Numbered from the stretch's first letter, positions 50,400 to 58,996 are shown. The stretch: DNA of 64,000 bases from JAWOLE01 sp963815655 (GCA_963815655.1 CAWFHK010000001.1:1178001-1242000), one strand, 5' to 3'. Program-made: numbers and translations. The notes: generated by a model from the sequence alone, not told the origin.

Positions 50400-50987
50400 T
50401 TATTCCTTAATTAATATGGCCCTAACAGGCGAAGCGTCTAATTCTGTAAAGAACAGTGGGAGCGCCACGAGACGGTAATCCCCGGGCGCCGCGCTGGAGA
50501 GATCGAGGTTCTCCAGGACGGCGACGGCCCGCGACAGGAGAGTCCGATGCACGGGCAGGTCCGCCGCGTCTTCCGGATCGAGCGACAGCGCGTCGGTCCC
50601 GACGAGGAGCGCGCCCTTCTCGCAGAGACGCACGGCGGCCAGCGGCGAGAGAAAGGCCCTTCCGCCGGTTCGGAAGAGCACGCGGGGGGTCCCGAGGCTC
50701 CGTCGCGGGAGCGCGTCCGGGCCCACCTCGCCGCGCAGCGGCAAGTCCACGACGCGCGCGGGCCCGATGAACGCGTCGAGAGAGAGCCGCCCGATCGGCG
50801 CGCCGTCCGGCATCACATGGGAGGGGGCGTCCACGTGCGTTCCGACGTGCGCGCTCATCGTGAAGCAGGTGGACTCGAAGAGCGAGCCGTCGACGAGCCG
50901 CGCCGTCGAGCGCCAGCGGAAAGGGACGTCCCCCGGCCAGACGGAAGTCTTCTCGTCGATCCGCCGCGAGACGTCGAGGATCCTCAA
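50400..50987 (-). CDS. Cyclase family protein (arylformamidase/KynB-like)
   Basis: 195 residues from TTG 50987. The metal-binding signature of the cyclase/KynB family is MSAHVGTHVDAPSHVMPDG, preceded by the usual opening ILDVSRRIDEKTSVWPGD. Other conserved parts are GPARVVDLPL and ALLVGTDALSLDPEDAADLPVH, then LENLDLSSAAPGDYRLVALPL. KynB hydrolyses N-formylkynurenine, but many members have other amide or lactone substrates. The TTG overlaps the stop of the zinc-ribbon gene upstream (TTGA at 50984-50987), indicating coupling; no ATG or GTG suits the conserved start. Its 3' end is AT-rich. Confidence 0.87.
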   Translation of the reverse strand: MRILDVSRRIDEKTSVWPGDVPFRWRSTARLVDGSLFESTCFTMSAHVGTHVDAPSHVMPDGAPIGRLSLDAFIGPARVVDLPLRGEVGPDALPRRSLGTPRVLFRTGGRAFLSPLAAVRLCEKGALLVGTDALSLDPEDAADLPVHRTLLSRAVAVLENLDLSSAAPGDYRLVALPLFFTELDASPVRAILIKE

Positions 50988-51436
50988 CGCATCCGTCGGA
51001 CGGTTTTCCTCTCCGCGTACCGTTCGGCCACGTGCGGGTCGTACCCTCGGTGCCGCGGGTTTGTCGTGGCGTCCCTGTACTCGGCGTCGCATCGGTAGCA
51101 GATCGTAACCGGACGGACCCTCGCGGCGACGATCCAATCCACAAGCACCGTCGCGAGGAGCACCGGCGTGAACCAGATCCAGCCCGCCTTCCAGCCGACG
51201 AAGAGGGCGGCGCCGAGCGAGATCGCCATGAACAGGCATCCGAGCCGCTGATCGAAATCCTTCTGCAAGAAGAACGCGCGGTTGCCGCAGAACGCGCACC
51301 GCTCGATTCCATCCGCTCCGAGAACCCCCTCGAATCGGGCGGTGTAGGAGCGGCCGCACTTGCCGCAGGCGAACGCGCCGGTTTCTTCGTGCTCCCGGTT
51401 CTCCATGCAATCCGGACAGTAGTGGCGCGCCTTCAC
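50984..51436 (-). CDS. Zinc-ribbon membrane protein of unknown function
   Basis: About 150 residues from GTG 51436; an ATG at 51496 would add 20 Arg-rich residues. The first ~60 residues hold Cys pairs of zinc-ribbon type (YCPDCMENREHEETGAFACGKCGRSY and CAFCGNRAFFLQ). Two membrane helices follow (LFMAISLGAALFVGWKAGW and FTPVLLATVLVDWIVAA), then another CYRCDAEYRD pair and a basic tail. I know no function for this arrangement. It is coupled to the cyclase gene downstream. Confidence 0.65.
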   Translation of the reverse strand: MKARHYCPDCMENREHEETGAFACGKCGRSYTARFEGVLGADGIERCAFCGNRAFFLQKDFDQRLGCLFMAISLGAALFVGWKAGWIWFTPVLLATVLVDWIVAARVRPVTICYRCDAEYRDATTNPRHRGYDPHVAERYAERKTVRRMR

Positions 51437-51611
51437 GCGCCTGAATCTATCCGAACCCCTCCGGCCCTGCCGCGGCCGGGACCGGACCTCCTCCATTTCC
51501 TCGACGCATCTCAGGAGGCATCCGATAGACCGCCGCCCTGCCGCCGGCGCTCGCGGCGCGAGGAGTCTCCCGAGCGGAAGCGAGGGAGGAGCCTTGCGCC
51601 GCGGGAGCGGA

Positions 51612-51703
51612 GCGCTGGCGCGGGATCAGGAGGGCGGTCGAGGCCGCATCCGGCCGAGACGCCCGCCGGTGCGCCCGAGAGGGCGCAGATCCCGCGCCAG
51701 CGC
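51612..51703 (-). terminator. Long inverted repeat (16-bp perfect arms)
   Basis: GCGCTGGCGCGGGATC (51612-51627) is complementary to 51688-51703 with a 60-bp spacer that itself contains shorter complementary pieces. It lies 10 bp past the stop of the leftward membrane-protein gene and probably shapes its 3' end. Confidence 0.5.
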
Positions 51704-51712
51704 GGAGCGACG

Positions 51713-52471
51713 TTAGGCCGGGAACCCCGTTGCCACGGTCAGGTAGGAGGAGAGCAGTTCGCCGATCAGAACGAAAACGAGGGCGACGTAGAGCAGTCCC
51801 GTGGCAGCCTGATTGGACTTCATGTCGGCCGTCTTCCAGATGAAATAGGAGAGCGCGAGCGGTCCCACGATCCCCCAGAGGATCCGGAAGAGGAAGAAGA
51901 GAGCGTCCCTCTCCAGGGACAGGAGCGAGGCGAGCCCTTCCCTGCTGGGCGCGGCCACGACCGCTGCCGCGAGGAGCCCCGCCCGGCCGGCGGCGAGCGC
52001 CGCGAACAGGGCCGCTCCCCTGGCGAGCAGCCGAAAAGGGAGCGATCGGGAGATCAGGTACCAGTGGCCCAGATTCATGGTCAGGAGAACGGCGCCGAAG
52101 AAGAACCCTCCGAGCAGCGCCCCCGCGGCGGTCCAGGCGTCCCCCCCGGGGCGCGGGGCATGAATCGCGACGAGCAACAGAGACCGGGCGGCGAGGAGGC
52201 CGCCGGCAGCCAGGATCGGCCGCGCCGGAAGGGGCTTGCCGGCGTGACACGCCGCCGTATAGAGGAGAAGCAGGGCCGCGGCGATCCCCGTGCCGATCGG
52301 GGGAAGCCCGTCGGGGCGGATGAGCTCCGGGAGGAGAACGAAGAGAAACGCGATCGCACCGTGAAGCGTGAAGAATCCCTTTCCGAGAATCCGCGGCGGG
52401 AAAAAGAGAAGCAGCAGGGCGGTCCCCGCTCCCGCTTCGAGGAAGAAGAGTCCCATTCCGGAGAGCGCCAT
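51713..52471 (-). CDS. Polytopic membrane protein of unknown function
   Basis: 252 residues with about eight hydrophobic helices and short charged loops. The most distinctive segment is LTMNLGHWYLISRSLPFRLLARG; others are ILWGIVGPLALSYFIWKTADM and LYVALVFVLIGELLSSYLTV. Histidines in NLGHWY and AIHAPRPGG are possible heme or metal ligands, but no known family motif is complete. The gene stands alone between a long inverted repeat and an 8-bp repeat array. Confidence 0.65.
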   Translation of the reverse strand: MALSGMGLFFLEAGAGTALLLLFFPPRILGKGFFTLHGAIAFLFVLLPELIRPDGLPPIGTGIAAALLLLYTAACHAGKPLPARPILAAGGLLAARSLLLVAIHAPRPGGDAWTAAGALLGGFFFGAVLLTMNLGHWYLISRSLPFRLLARGAALFAALAAGRAGLLAAAVVAAPSREGLASLLSLERDALFFLFRILWGIVGPLALSYFIWKTADMKSNQAATGLLYVALVFVLIGELLSSYLTVATGFPA

Positions 52472-52494
52472 CGAGACGATACTAGTTGAGAGCC

Positions 52495-52580
52495 GCGATC
52501 ATCGGGCGATCTGAGATCCCGCGATCGGGCGGTTGACATTCGCCCGATCATCCGGTCACGTGATCATCCGATCACACGAT
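52495..52580. repeat. 8-bp tandem repeats in inverted arms (TCCGATCA type)
   Basis: CGATCATC, GGGCGATC, TGAGATCC, CGCGATCG (left arm) and CCGATCA, TCCGGTCA, CGTGATCA, TCCGATCA (right arm) keep an ~8-bp register. The right arm encodes the last residues and stop of the alpha/beta hydrolase gene. Confidence 0.6.
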
Positions 52581-53210
52581 TCCCAGCTGCGCCGCGGCGA
52601 GAATCTCCTCCGCGATGCGGTCCACGTGGGCGGTCAGGCCGTGGTCGCCTTCGGGAATCTCCACGAAGCGGGATCCTTCGCAAAGTTCGCCGGACGCCCG
52701 CCAGCGGCTCCAGACTCCGCGGACGAGCTCGATCGGGACGCTCTCGTCTTTCCCTCCCATGATCACGATCACCGGCGTCGCGGGCGGGTGGAGATCCGCA
52801 TCGACGCGCGTCATGTCCTCGAAGAAGCGGCGGTGAATCTCGAGTTCTCGGTCCTCTCCGTGATGGAAGAACGGCAGCGTGTTTCCCGGCGGCAGCTTCT
52901 CGATCCACCGATCGCCGAATCCCAGCGCCGGCGCGATCAGCACGAGCGGCGCCGCGAGCGCGGCCCGCCCGGCCTCGAGCGCGACGAGCGCGCCGAGGGA
53001 ACTGCCGACGACGACGGCGGGGAGATGCTTCCTCAATTCCCAGGTGGAAATCCGCGACATTGCACGAAAGTCCAACCTCTCGAAGGACGGGATGTTCAGA
53101 TCCGGCGCGACGATCCTGTAGCCACGGGGCCGGAGAATCGTCCTCAGGGCCTCGACTTTTCGCCCGCGAGGCGACGAAGCAAATCCGTGAAGATAAAGAA
53201 CATTTTTCAG
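52572..53210 (-). CDS. Alpha/beta hydrolase, YqiA-like esterase
   Basis: About 212 residues of conserved sequence starting KNVLYLHGFASSPRGRK. The catalytic triad candidates are the Ser of VVVGSSLGALVALEAG, the Asp of GGKDESVP and the His of IPEGDHGLTAHVD. The layout fits the YqiA/UPF0227-like esterase group. The start is unclear: no ATG or GTG lies at the conserved beginning, a CTG at 53210 is in position, and in-frame TTG codons further up (for example 53318) would add an unconserved tail. The 3' end is encoded by the 8-bp repeat array. It is divergent from the LuxR-type regulator. Confidence 0.75.
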   Translation of the reverse strand: MKNVLYLHGFASSPRGRKVEALRTILRPRGYRIVAPDLNIPSFERLDFRAMSRISTWELRKHLPAVVVGSSLGALVALEAGRAALAAPLVLIAPALGFGDRWIEKLPPGNTLPFFHHGEDRELEIHRRFFEDMTRVDADLHPPATPVIVIMGGKDESVPIELVRGVWSRWRASGELCEGSRFVEIPEGDHGLTAHVDRIAEEILAAAQLGIV

Positions 53211-53345
53211 ATTCGCTCTCCCGGTCTTCTCGCAGAGTCTAGACGGACTGGGGCCGAAAAGACCGTCGAAGACACACTCCGAACGTCGTCCGGACGAACA
53301 CCCAGCACCTAAGTCCAATGGAATCTGACGCAAGGGCTGTTCATT

Positions 53346-54101
53346 ATGAGCGCAGGCACCGTGATCACGATGAACCCGCAAGACACTCGTTCCGTCTCAT
53401 CCGTCGATGCCGACGGCGGCGGAGGCAACCCCGGAGGAGAGCTGACCGTCCTCCTGGCGAGCCCGGGGGCCGAGGTGCGGGGCCTCCTGCGGGAGCGGCT
53501 CCAGGACGCCTATCAGACCCGGGAAGTTTCGCAGTGGGATGCCCTGGACAAGACGATTTCGAGCGTGGATTCCGCGGTCGTGCTGATGGACCTGGACCTG
53601 CTCCGGGCCGCCGGCGTCGGCGACGTGTCCGTCATCCGGCGGATGAGCCGGAAGGCTCGCATCATTCTCCTCTCTGAATCTCCGAACGACGCCGAGGGAA
53701 TCGAGTGCCTCAGGGCCGGCGCCCGAGGCTATTGCCAGACGCGAATCGAAGGACCCCAGCTGCGAAAGGCCGTGGAACGCGTCTTCGAAGGGGAAATCTG
53801 GGCCGAGAGGCGCCTCATCCCTCTGCTCGTCGAGCAATATGCGCTTCCCGCCGAAGAGCCTCTCCCGATGCTGGCGAACTCCGACAGGCGTCTTGCCCTG
53901 CTGACGCGGCGCGAGCGCGAAATCGCCCGCCTGATCGGAGCGGGCGCGAACAACAGGGATATTGCCGGCCGCCTTCTCGTCAGCGAAGGGACGGTCAAGG
54001 CCCATCTGACTGCGATCTTCAGGAAGCTCGGGTTCTCCGACCGGCTGCAATTGGGGCTCTTTCTCGCCAATCCGGATCCAAAGAACCGAGGCCGGAATTG
54101 A
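53346..54101 (+). CDS. LuxR/NarL-type response regulator with degenerate receiver
   Basis: 251 residues. A ~30-residue Gly/Asp/Ser-rich N-terminus precedes a receiver-like domain (ELTVLLASPGAEVRGLLRERL through KAVERVFEGEIW). The phosphoacceptor position is probably in AVVLMDLDLL, and RIILLSESP holds the Ser/Thr position, but the N-terminal acidic pair is missing (LLASPGAEV) and the usual lysine (KP) is replaced in GYCQTRIEG. The C-terminal helix-turn-helix is complete: LLTRREREIARLIGAGANNRDIAGRLLVSEGTVKAHLTAIFRKLG. It may bind DNA independent of phosphorylation. The divergent hydrolase and the downstream surface-protein gene are possible targets, an inference from position. Confidence 0.85.
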   Translation: MSAGTVITMNPQDTRSVSSVDADGGGGNPGGELTVLLASPGAEVRGLLRERLQDAYQTREVSQWDALDKTISSVDSAVVLMDLDLLRAAGVGDVSVIRRMSRKARIILLSESPNDAEGIECLRAGARGYCQTRIEGPQLRKAVERVFEGEIWAERRLIPLLVEQYALPAEEPLPMLANSDRRLALLTRREREIARLIGAGANNRDIAGRLLVSEGTVKAHLTAIFRKLGFSDRLQLGLFLANPDPKNRGRN

Positions 54102-54325
54102 CGCCCCGTGGATGCCCTCCCCGTTTCCGGGAAAGCTCCGGCAGCGGTGCTCCGGCGGCGTGTCACCGGCTGACCCCGGGGGCACGCGTTGCGGACAAAA
54201 AATATGCCCCCTTCCATGACAGGCATATGACGCTCGGCGGTTTTTCATTGGCTTCTTGGTTCGTTTTTTCTTGGTTTGTTTTTTAACGCTCCTGCAGCGC
54301 CAGGACTTAATTGGAGGTCAGGGAC
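54102..54325. other. Intergenic leader of the first VPTL surface protein
   Basis: Contains a TATGAC box (54226-54231), a 15-bp direct repeat TTCTTGGTT[C/T]GTTTT at 54253-54282 giving a T-rich strand, and GGAGGT (54313-54318) before the GTG. A 19-codon frame from ATG 54227 to TAA 54286 would encode a hydrophobic peptide ending SWFVFSWFVF; whether it is translated is unknown. Confidence 0.45.
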
Positions 54326-56680
54326 GTGCAACAAGGTAGAGCGAAATGGCAGCTTGCCGCGGCCCTGGCCATGGTGGCGGGAGGGGTCTCGATCCTCTTC
54401 GGCTTCCCGGCGTCTTTTCCGACGATCTGGAGTAGCGCCGTTCGGATCGCGACAGAGACTGTGCCCCAGATCAGCGCGTCGAAGCCCTCCGGGGCGAAGG
54501 CGACCGCGCGAACGGTCAAGCCGAGCAAGAAGCTCGTCGGAGACGTGACGATCAGCGCTCCCACGACCTTCGCGGCGGCGGACGCCTCCGACGGATCGGC
54601 CGACGGCGTTTTCAACGTGGTCGGCAACCTCACGATCACCGGCACCGGCAACATCACCTGCAACGATCCCGCTTCTCCCTCCGGCGCCTCGGCCTGCCCG
54701 ATGGTCATCCACGTCACAGGCGACATCGAGATCCAGACGGGCGGTTCGCTCCTCGCCGAGAACAACAACGCCGGCGGCAGCGGCGGCGACATCACGATCA
54801 CCGTGGACGGCAGCATGGTCCTGCGCGGTACCGGCGCCGCCGGCGCGACCATCTCCAGCGGCAACACCGGCTCGAGCACCGGGAAGGCCGGCGCCATCTC
54901 GATCACGGTGGGCAACTTCGGCGCGCTCCCCCCCACCGGCGATTTGACGACCGAGAACGGGAGCACGATCAAGGCCAACGGCACCGGCTCGGCCGGCGCG
55001 ATCGTCATCAACGTGGCGCACATCGTGGACATCGACGGCCTGGTGCAGTCCCGGAGCACGCTGAGCGGCGTCGGCGCCAACCAGCCCCCCGGCGGCGGCC
55101 CGATCACGATCAACGCGATCTGCACGCTGCTCGTCAGCGACACGGGGGTTGTGAGCAGCCAGGGGAGCGACCCCGGAGCCGACCTCGTCCACCTGCAGGC
55201 TTGCAACGTGACCATCGACGGGATCGTGCAGTCCTTCGGCCCCGGACACGCGACGCCGAACAACCCGCCGAACCACTGCGACGACAACGGCGGCGCGGGA
55301 GGCGGCCTGCGTCCCGACAAGCCGTCCAACTCGACGGCTTGCGTCGAGATCTGGGCCGGCGACAGCCTGACGATCGACGCTACCTCGCCCCATACCGGCC
55401 AGGTCAACGCGGACATCGGCCAGTCGGGCGGCGCGTCGGGGCACTCCTGGATCGACATCTTCGCGCGCGGGAACATCAATGTCCTCGGCAATTCCGCCGC
55501 GCCGTTCGCGATCCACGCGAATAAGAACCTGGGCAATAACTCCGCCGGCACGATCTCCCTGGCCTCCCTGGCCGGAGCGGTCACGACGAGCGGACTCGCG
55601 ATCCAGGCCAACGACACCGCCGGCGGCGGGGCCGGCGGCAGCGTGGACGTCGAGGCCGGAGGCGCGGGGAGCCCGGGCGGCGACGTGAACTTCGGCGGCG
55701 CGACCGTCGAGGCTCGTGGCTCGGCCACGGGCGGCGGCCCCCAGTCGGGCGGCCAGATTTCGGGCCGCTCGTTCAACGGCAAGGTGCTCGGGACGGTTTC
55801 CGGCATCCTCAACGCGAGCGGCGACTCGACGACCCACCCCGGCTCGATCACATTGCAGGCCTGCCTGGGAACCGCCTATTCCGGAACCGCGACGCCTGCC
55901 GCCACGACCCTGGCGCCGGCCTGCGGCGGCGCGCCGACGTTCCAGGCCTACGTGGCGCTGCCCGCGGCGGACTGTCAGACCACCTGCAACCAGCCGCTGA
56001 TCACGCCGACGGACACGCCGACGGACACGCCGACGAATACGCCCACGAACACGCCGACCAACACGCCCACGAATACGCCTACGCCCACGAACACGCCGAC
56101 CAATACGCCGACGAACACGCCGACCAACACGCCCACGAATACGCCTACGCCCACGGACACGCCGACCAATACGCCGACCAACACGCCCACGGACACGCCG
56201 ACGAATACGCCCACGAACACGCCCACGAACACGCCCACGAACACGCCGACCAACACGCCCACGAACACGCCCACGAACACTCCGACCAATACGCCGACGA
56301 ACACGCCGACCAACACGCCCACGAGTACGACGACGAACACGAATACACCGACGAACACGCCGACAAATACGCCGACGAATACGCCGACAAGAACTCCGAC
56401 GAACACGTCGACGAACACGCCGACGAATACGCCCACGAACACGCCGACAAGAACTCCGACGAACACGCCCACGAACACGCCGACAAGAACTCCGACGAAC
56501 ACGCCCACGAACACGCCCACGAACACGCCGCCGACCAGCTTCACGCCGTCGCCGGGAGTGTTCACGCCGACGCCGCCAAGCGTCGTCGTGCCGACGCTGT
56601 CTGAATCGGGGTTGCTGGTTCTGGGGCTTCTGCTCGCCGGACTGGGTTACCTCATTCTGCGGAAGGGTGCCGGGGCCTAG
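54326..56680 (+). CDS. Secreted beta-rich surface protein with Thr-Pro repeat linker and VPTL C-terminal anchor
   Basis: 784 residues from GTG 54326, which has GGAGGT at ideal spacing. An N-terminal export helix (WQLAAALAMVAGGVSILFGF) is followed by ~500 residues rich in Gly, Ser, Thr and Asn with regular NLTITGTGNITCND, GDITITVDGSMVLRG and GAIVINVAHIVDIDG strands, suggesting a right-handed beta-helix. A linker of more than 40 TNTP-type units follows (DNA 56003-56532). The end is VVVPTLSESGLLVLGLLLAG followed by a Gly-Tyr-Leu-Ile-Leu-Arg-Lys run: a hydrophobic helix and basic tail like the IPTL-CTERM sorting signal, with Ser in place of the usual Trp. It should be anchored by an exosortase-type system. 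A paralog follows at 56931. Confidence 0.8.
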   Translation: MQQGRAKWQLAAALAMVAGGVSILFGFPASFPTIWSSAVRIATETVPQISASKPSGAKATARTVKPSKKLVGDVTISAPTTFAAADASDGSADGVFNVVGNLTITGTGNITCNDPASPSGASACPMVIHVTGDIEIQTGGSLLAENNNAGGSGGDITITVDGSMVLRGTGAAGATISSGNTGSSTGKAGAISITVGNFGALPPTGDLTTENGSTIKANGTGSAGAIVINVAHIVDIDGLVQSRSTLSGVGANQPPGGGPITINAICTLLVSDTGVVSSQGSDPGADLVHLQACNVTIDGIVQSFGPGHATPNNPPNHCDDNGGAGGGLRPDKPSNSTACVEIWAGDSLTIDATSPHTGQVNADIGQSGGASGHSWIDIFARGNINVLGNSAAPFAIHANKNLGNNSAGTISLASLAGAVTTSGLAIQANDTAGGGAGGSVDVEAGGAGSPGGDVNFGGATVEARGSATGGGPQSGGQISGRSFNGKVLGTVSGILNASGDSTTHPGSITLQACLGTAYSGTATPAATTLAPACGGAPTFQAYVALPAADCQTTCNQPLITPTDTPTDTPTNTPTNTPTNTPTNTPTPTNTPTNTPTNTPTNTPTNTPTPTDTPTNTPTNTPTDTPTNTPTNTPTNTPTNTPTNTPTNTPTNTPTNTPTNTPTNTPTSTTTNTNTPTNTPTNTPTNTPTRTPTNTSTNTPTNTPTNTPTRTPTNTPTNTPTRTPTNTPTNTPTNTPPTSFTPSPGVFTPTPPSVVVPTLSESGLLVLGLLLAGLGYLILRKGAGA
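56003..56532 (+). repeat. Coding 12-bp tandem repeat (Thr-Asn-Thr-Pro linker)
   Basis: More than 40 copies of an ACGCC(C/G)AC(G/C)AA(C/T)-like 12-bp unit encode TNTP, with scattered TDTP, TRTP and TSTT variants. Such tracts change copy number easily. The paralog has only about seven units. Confidence 0.85.
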
Positions 56681-56696
56681 GAAGGTATCGACGCCC

Positions 56697-56734
56697 GGGT
56701 TCGTGGGCCGAGCTTCGGCTCGGCCCACGAACCC
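56697..56734 (+). terminator. Perfect 17-bp hairpin with TTCG loop
   Basis: GGGTTCGTGGGCCGAGC (56697-56713), loop TTCG, and its exact complement (56718-56734), starting 17 bp after the stop of the first surface-protein gene. It is a very stable UUCG-capped hairpin; no clear U tract follows. Confidence 0.7.
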
Positions 56735-56930
56735 CTCTCCTCCGGCTCTCCCTGGCCGTTCCGGGCTCCGGCCCGGCCGCTTTCAGCGCCCCCCATGGCT
56801 GGCGTCGCCGGGCGGCTCTGTTCACGGCATCGCGCCCCGCCGAGCTTATGATTTCGGCTTGCGTTTCTTTGCTTTCAGTTTCTCTTGACATCGCCGGGAT
56901 CGCCGGAACGTCGTCGCGGAAGGAGCTCAT
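56735..56930. other. Intergenic leader of the second VPTL surface protein
   Basis: Holds a TATGAT box (56847-56852), a T-rich stretch (56860-56888) like that before the first paralog, and AAGGAG just before GTG 56931. A 28-codon frame (56848-56934) overlaps the GTG and is probably incidental. Confidence 0.4.
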
Positions 56931-58840
56931 GTGAAAACAGAGATCGCGAGATGGTGCGTCGTCGGCACCGCGGCGGTCGCGGCCAGCGGGTTTTCCCTTC
57001 TCCTGGGGCTCCCCGGGGTCTTCGCGCCGATTCGAAGGGCGCGATCCGTCCACTGACCGAGGGGGCCCTGCGAGCCGCCGGGCAGGCCTCGCGGACGGAA
57101 AGAGTCAAGAGGAAGCTCGCGGACGTGACGGTCTCGAGCCCGACGGCGTTCTCCGTTCTGGACGCGTCGGACGGAACGGCGGACGGAGTCTTCAACGTGT
57201 CCGGCAATCTCACCGTCACCGGCACCGGCAGCATCATCTGCAACGACCCGACTTCTCCGACCGGCGCCTCCGCCTGTCCCATCGTCATCGTCGTGACCGG
57301 CGGCATGGAAATTCAGGACGGGGGCTCGATCGTCGCCGAGAACACCGTCGGAGCCGGCGACGGAGGGGACATCACGATCACCGTGGACGGCAGCCTCATC
57401 CTGCGCGAAGGCGGCGCGACCGGCGCGATCATCTCGGCCACGAACGTCGGCGCGAGCAGCGGCAAAGCGGGGAACATCACGCTCACGGTGGGGACTCTCG
57501 GGACGCCGCCCACGGGCGACTTCACGATGGAGCCGGGGAGCGCGATCTTCGCCAACAGCCACGGCTCCGCGGGAGCGATCGCCATCGCCGTCGCCCACGA
57601 CGCCGACATTGACGGGCTGGTGCAATCCGACAGCACGATCACGGGCGTGGGCAGCAACCAGCCGCCCGGCGGCGGTCCCATCACGATCAACGCCGGCTGC
57701 AGTCTGCTCGTGAGCGACACCGGAGTCGTCAGCAGCTCGGGGCGCGACCCCGGCGCCGATCTCGTCCACCTCCAGGCCTGCATCGTGGACATCTTCGGGC
57801 TCGTCGAGTCCACCGGCCCGGGGCACGCGGTCCCCACGAATCCTCCAAACCATTGCGACAACAACAACGGAACGGGCGGCGGGCTCCGCCCCGACAAGCC
57901 GGAGAACTCGACGGCCTGCGTCGAGATCTGGGCGGGAGACAGCGTGACGATCGACTCGAGGCCGGCCCACGCCGGCCAGGTCAATGCGGACATCGGCCAG
58001 TCGGGCGGCGTCGCGGGACATTCCTGGATCGACGTCTTCGCCGGCGGGAACATCAACATTCACGGGAAATCCGTCGCGCCGTTCTCGATCCATGCGAACA
58101 AGACACTGGGCAGCAGCGCCGCGGGCACGATCCAGGTGGCGTCTCTCGCCGGAGCCGTCATGACGGGCGCCCTGGCGATCCAGGCCGACGACACCACCGG
58201 AGGCGGCGCGGGCGGCAGCGTGGACGTCGAGGCCGGAGGCGCCGGGAGCCCCGGCGGCGACGTGAACTTCGGCTCGGCGACGATCGAGGCCGTGGGCGCC
58301 AATTCCGGCGGCGGCCCCCAGTCGGGCGGCCTGATCTCGGCCCGGTCCTTCAACGGCGTCGTCCTCGGCACCGCGCCCGGCCAATTGAATGCGGACGGAG
58401 GAGGCGGCGGCGGAGCGGGACCCGGGATCGTGACGCTGACGGGGTGCGGAACCGGGGCACCGGGCGACGGTGTCACCTACACCGGGACCGTGACACCCGC
58501 CGCGCCCTCGCCGGTCCAGCCGGATGCCTGCGGAGGCGCGCCAACGTTCCAGGGCTACGTCTCGCTGCCCCCGGCCGACTGCCAGACCACCTGCAACGCG
58601 GAGCTGCCCTCCCCGACGCCGACAAACACGCCGACGAATACACCGACCAACACGCCGACGAATACCCCGACGAACACGCCGACCAACACTCCTCCCGCGA
58701 GCTTCACCCCGTCGCCCGGAGGCTTCACGCCAACACCTCCGGGAGCCGTCGTGCCCACGCTGTCCGAATCCGGCTTGCTCGCGCTCGGGCTGCTGCTGGC
58801 GGGGCTCGGCTATGTTCTGCTGAGAAGGAGCCAGGGCTAG
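56931..58840 (+). pseudogene. Second VPTL surface protein, frameshifted near its N-terminus
   Basis: GTG 56931, preceded by AAGGAG, opens a frame that encodes an export helix like that of the first paralog (TEIARWCVVGTAAVAASGFS, then LLLGLPGVFAPI) but stops at TGA 57054-57056. The homologous mature protein continues in another frame from about 57027 (SKGAIRPLTEGALRAAGQAS, then KRKLADVTVSSPTAFSVLDA) to 58840. The shift corresponds to loss of one base near 57011-57034, which includes a CCCCGGGG run. The rest (~600 residues) parallels the first copy: beta-helix strands, a short linker of about seven TNTP units, and a VPTLSESGLLALGLLLAG anchor with a basic tail. It may be a real pseudogene, a sequencing error, or a recoded gene. 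Confidence 0.7.
58613..58690 (+). repeat. Short coding TNTP tandem repeat
   Basis: About seven 12-bp units of the same type as at 56003-56532, in the same position before the VPTL anchor of the paralog. Confidence 0.75.
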
Positions 58841-58900
58841 TTCCGATCGATCGCGCTTGACCGACAGGACGGCGGAGGCCGTCCGGCAACACGGACACCC

Positions 58901-58926
58901 GAGGGCCGGCTTCAACGCCGGCCCTC
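58901..58926 (+). terminator. Intrinsic terminator after the second surface-protein gene
   Basis: GAGGGCCGGC (58901-58910) and GCCGGCCCTC (58917-58926) form a 10-bp stem with a 6-nt loop, followed by GTTCTTG. Confidence 0.65.
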
Positions 58927-58996
58927 GTTCTTGACGCCGCGCTGCGCGAATCGGGGATCACTTGGGCTAAGCTGCCGGATCGGGAGACCGACAAGC

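Noticed and set aside
56003..56532. Possible CRISPR array because of regular repeats
   Set aside because: The 12-bp units are contiguous without spacers and encode a Thr-Pro linker in frame with the surface protein.
55975..56565. Minus-strand ORF made of VGVFVGVF repeats
   Set aside because: It is the complement of the TNTP-coding repeat; no start signal and no independent support.
56848..56934. 28-codon leader ORF overlapping the GTG of the second surface protein
   Set aside because: Its ATG lies inside the TATGAT box that is more likely the promoter, so it would not be transcribed in full.
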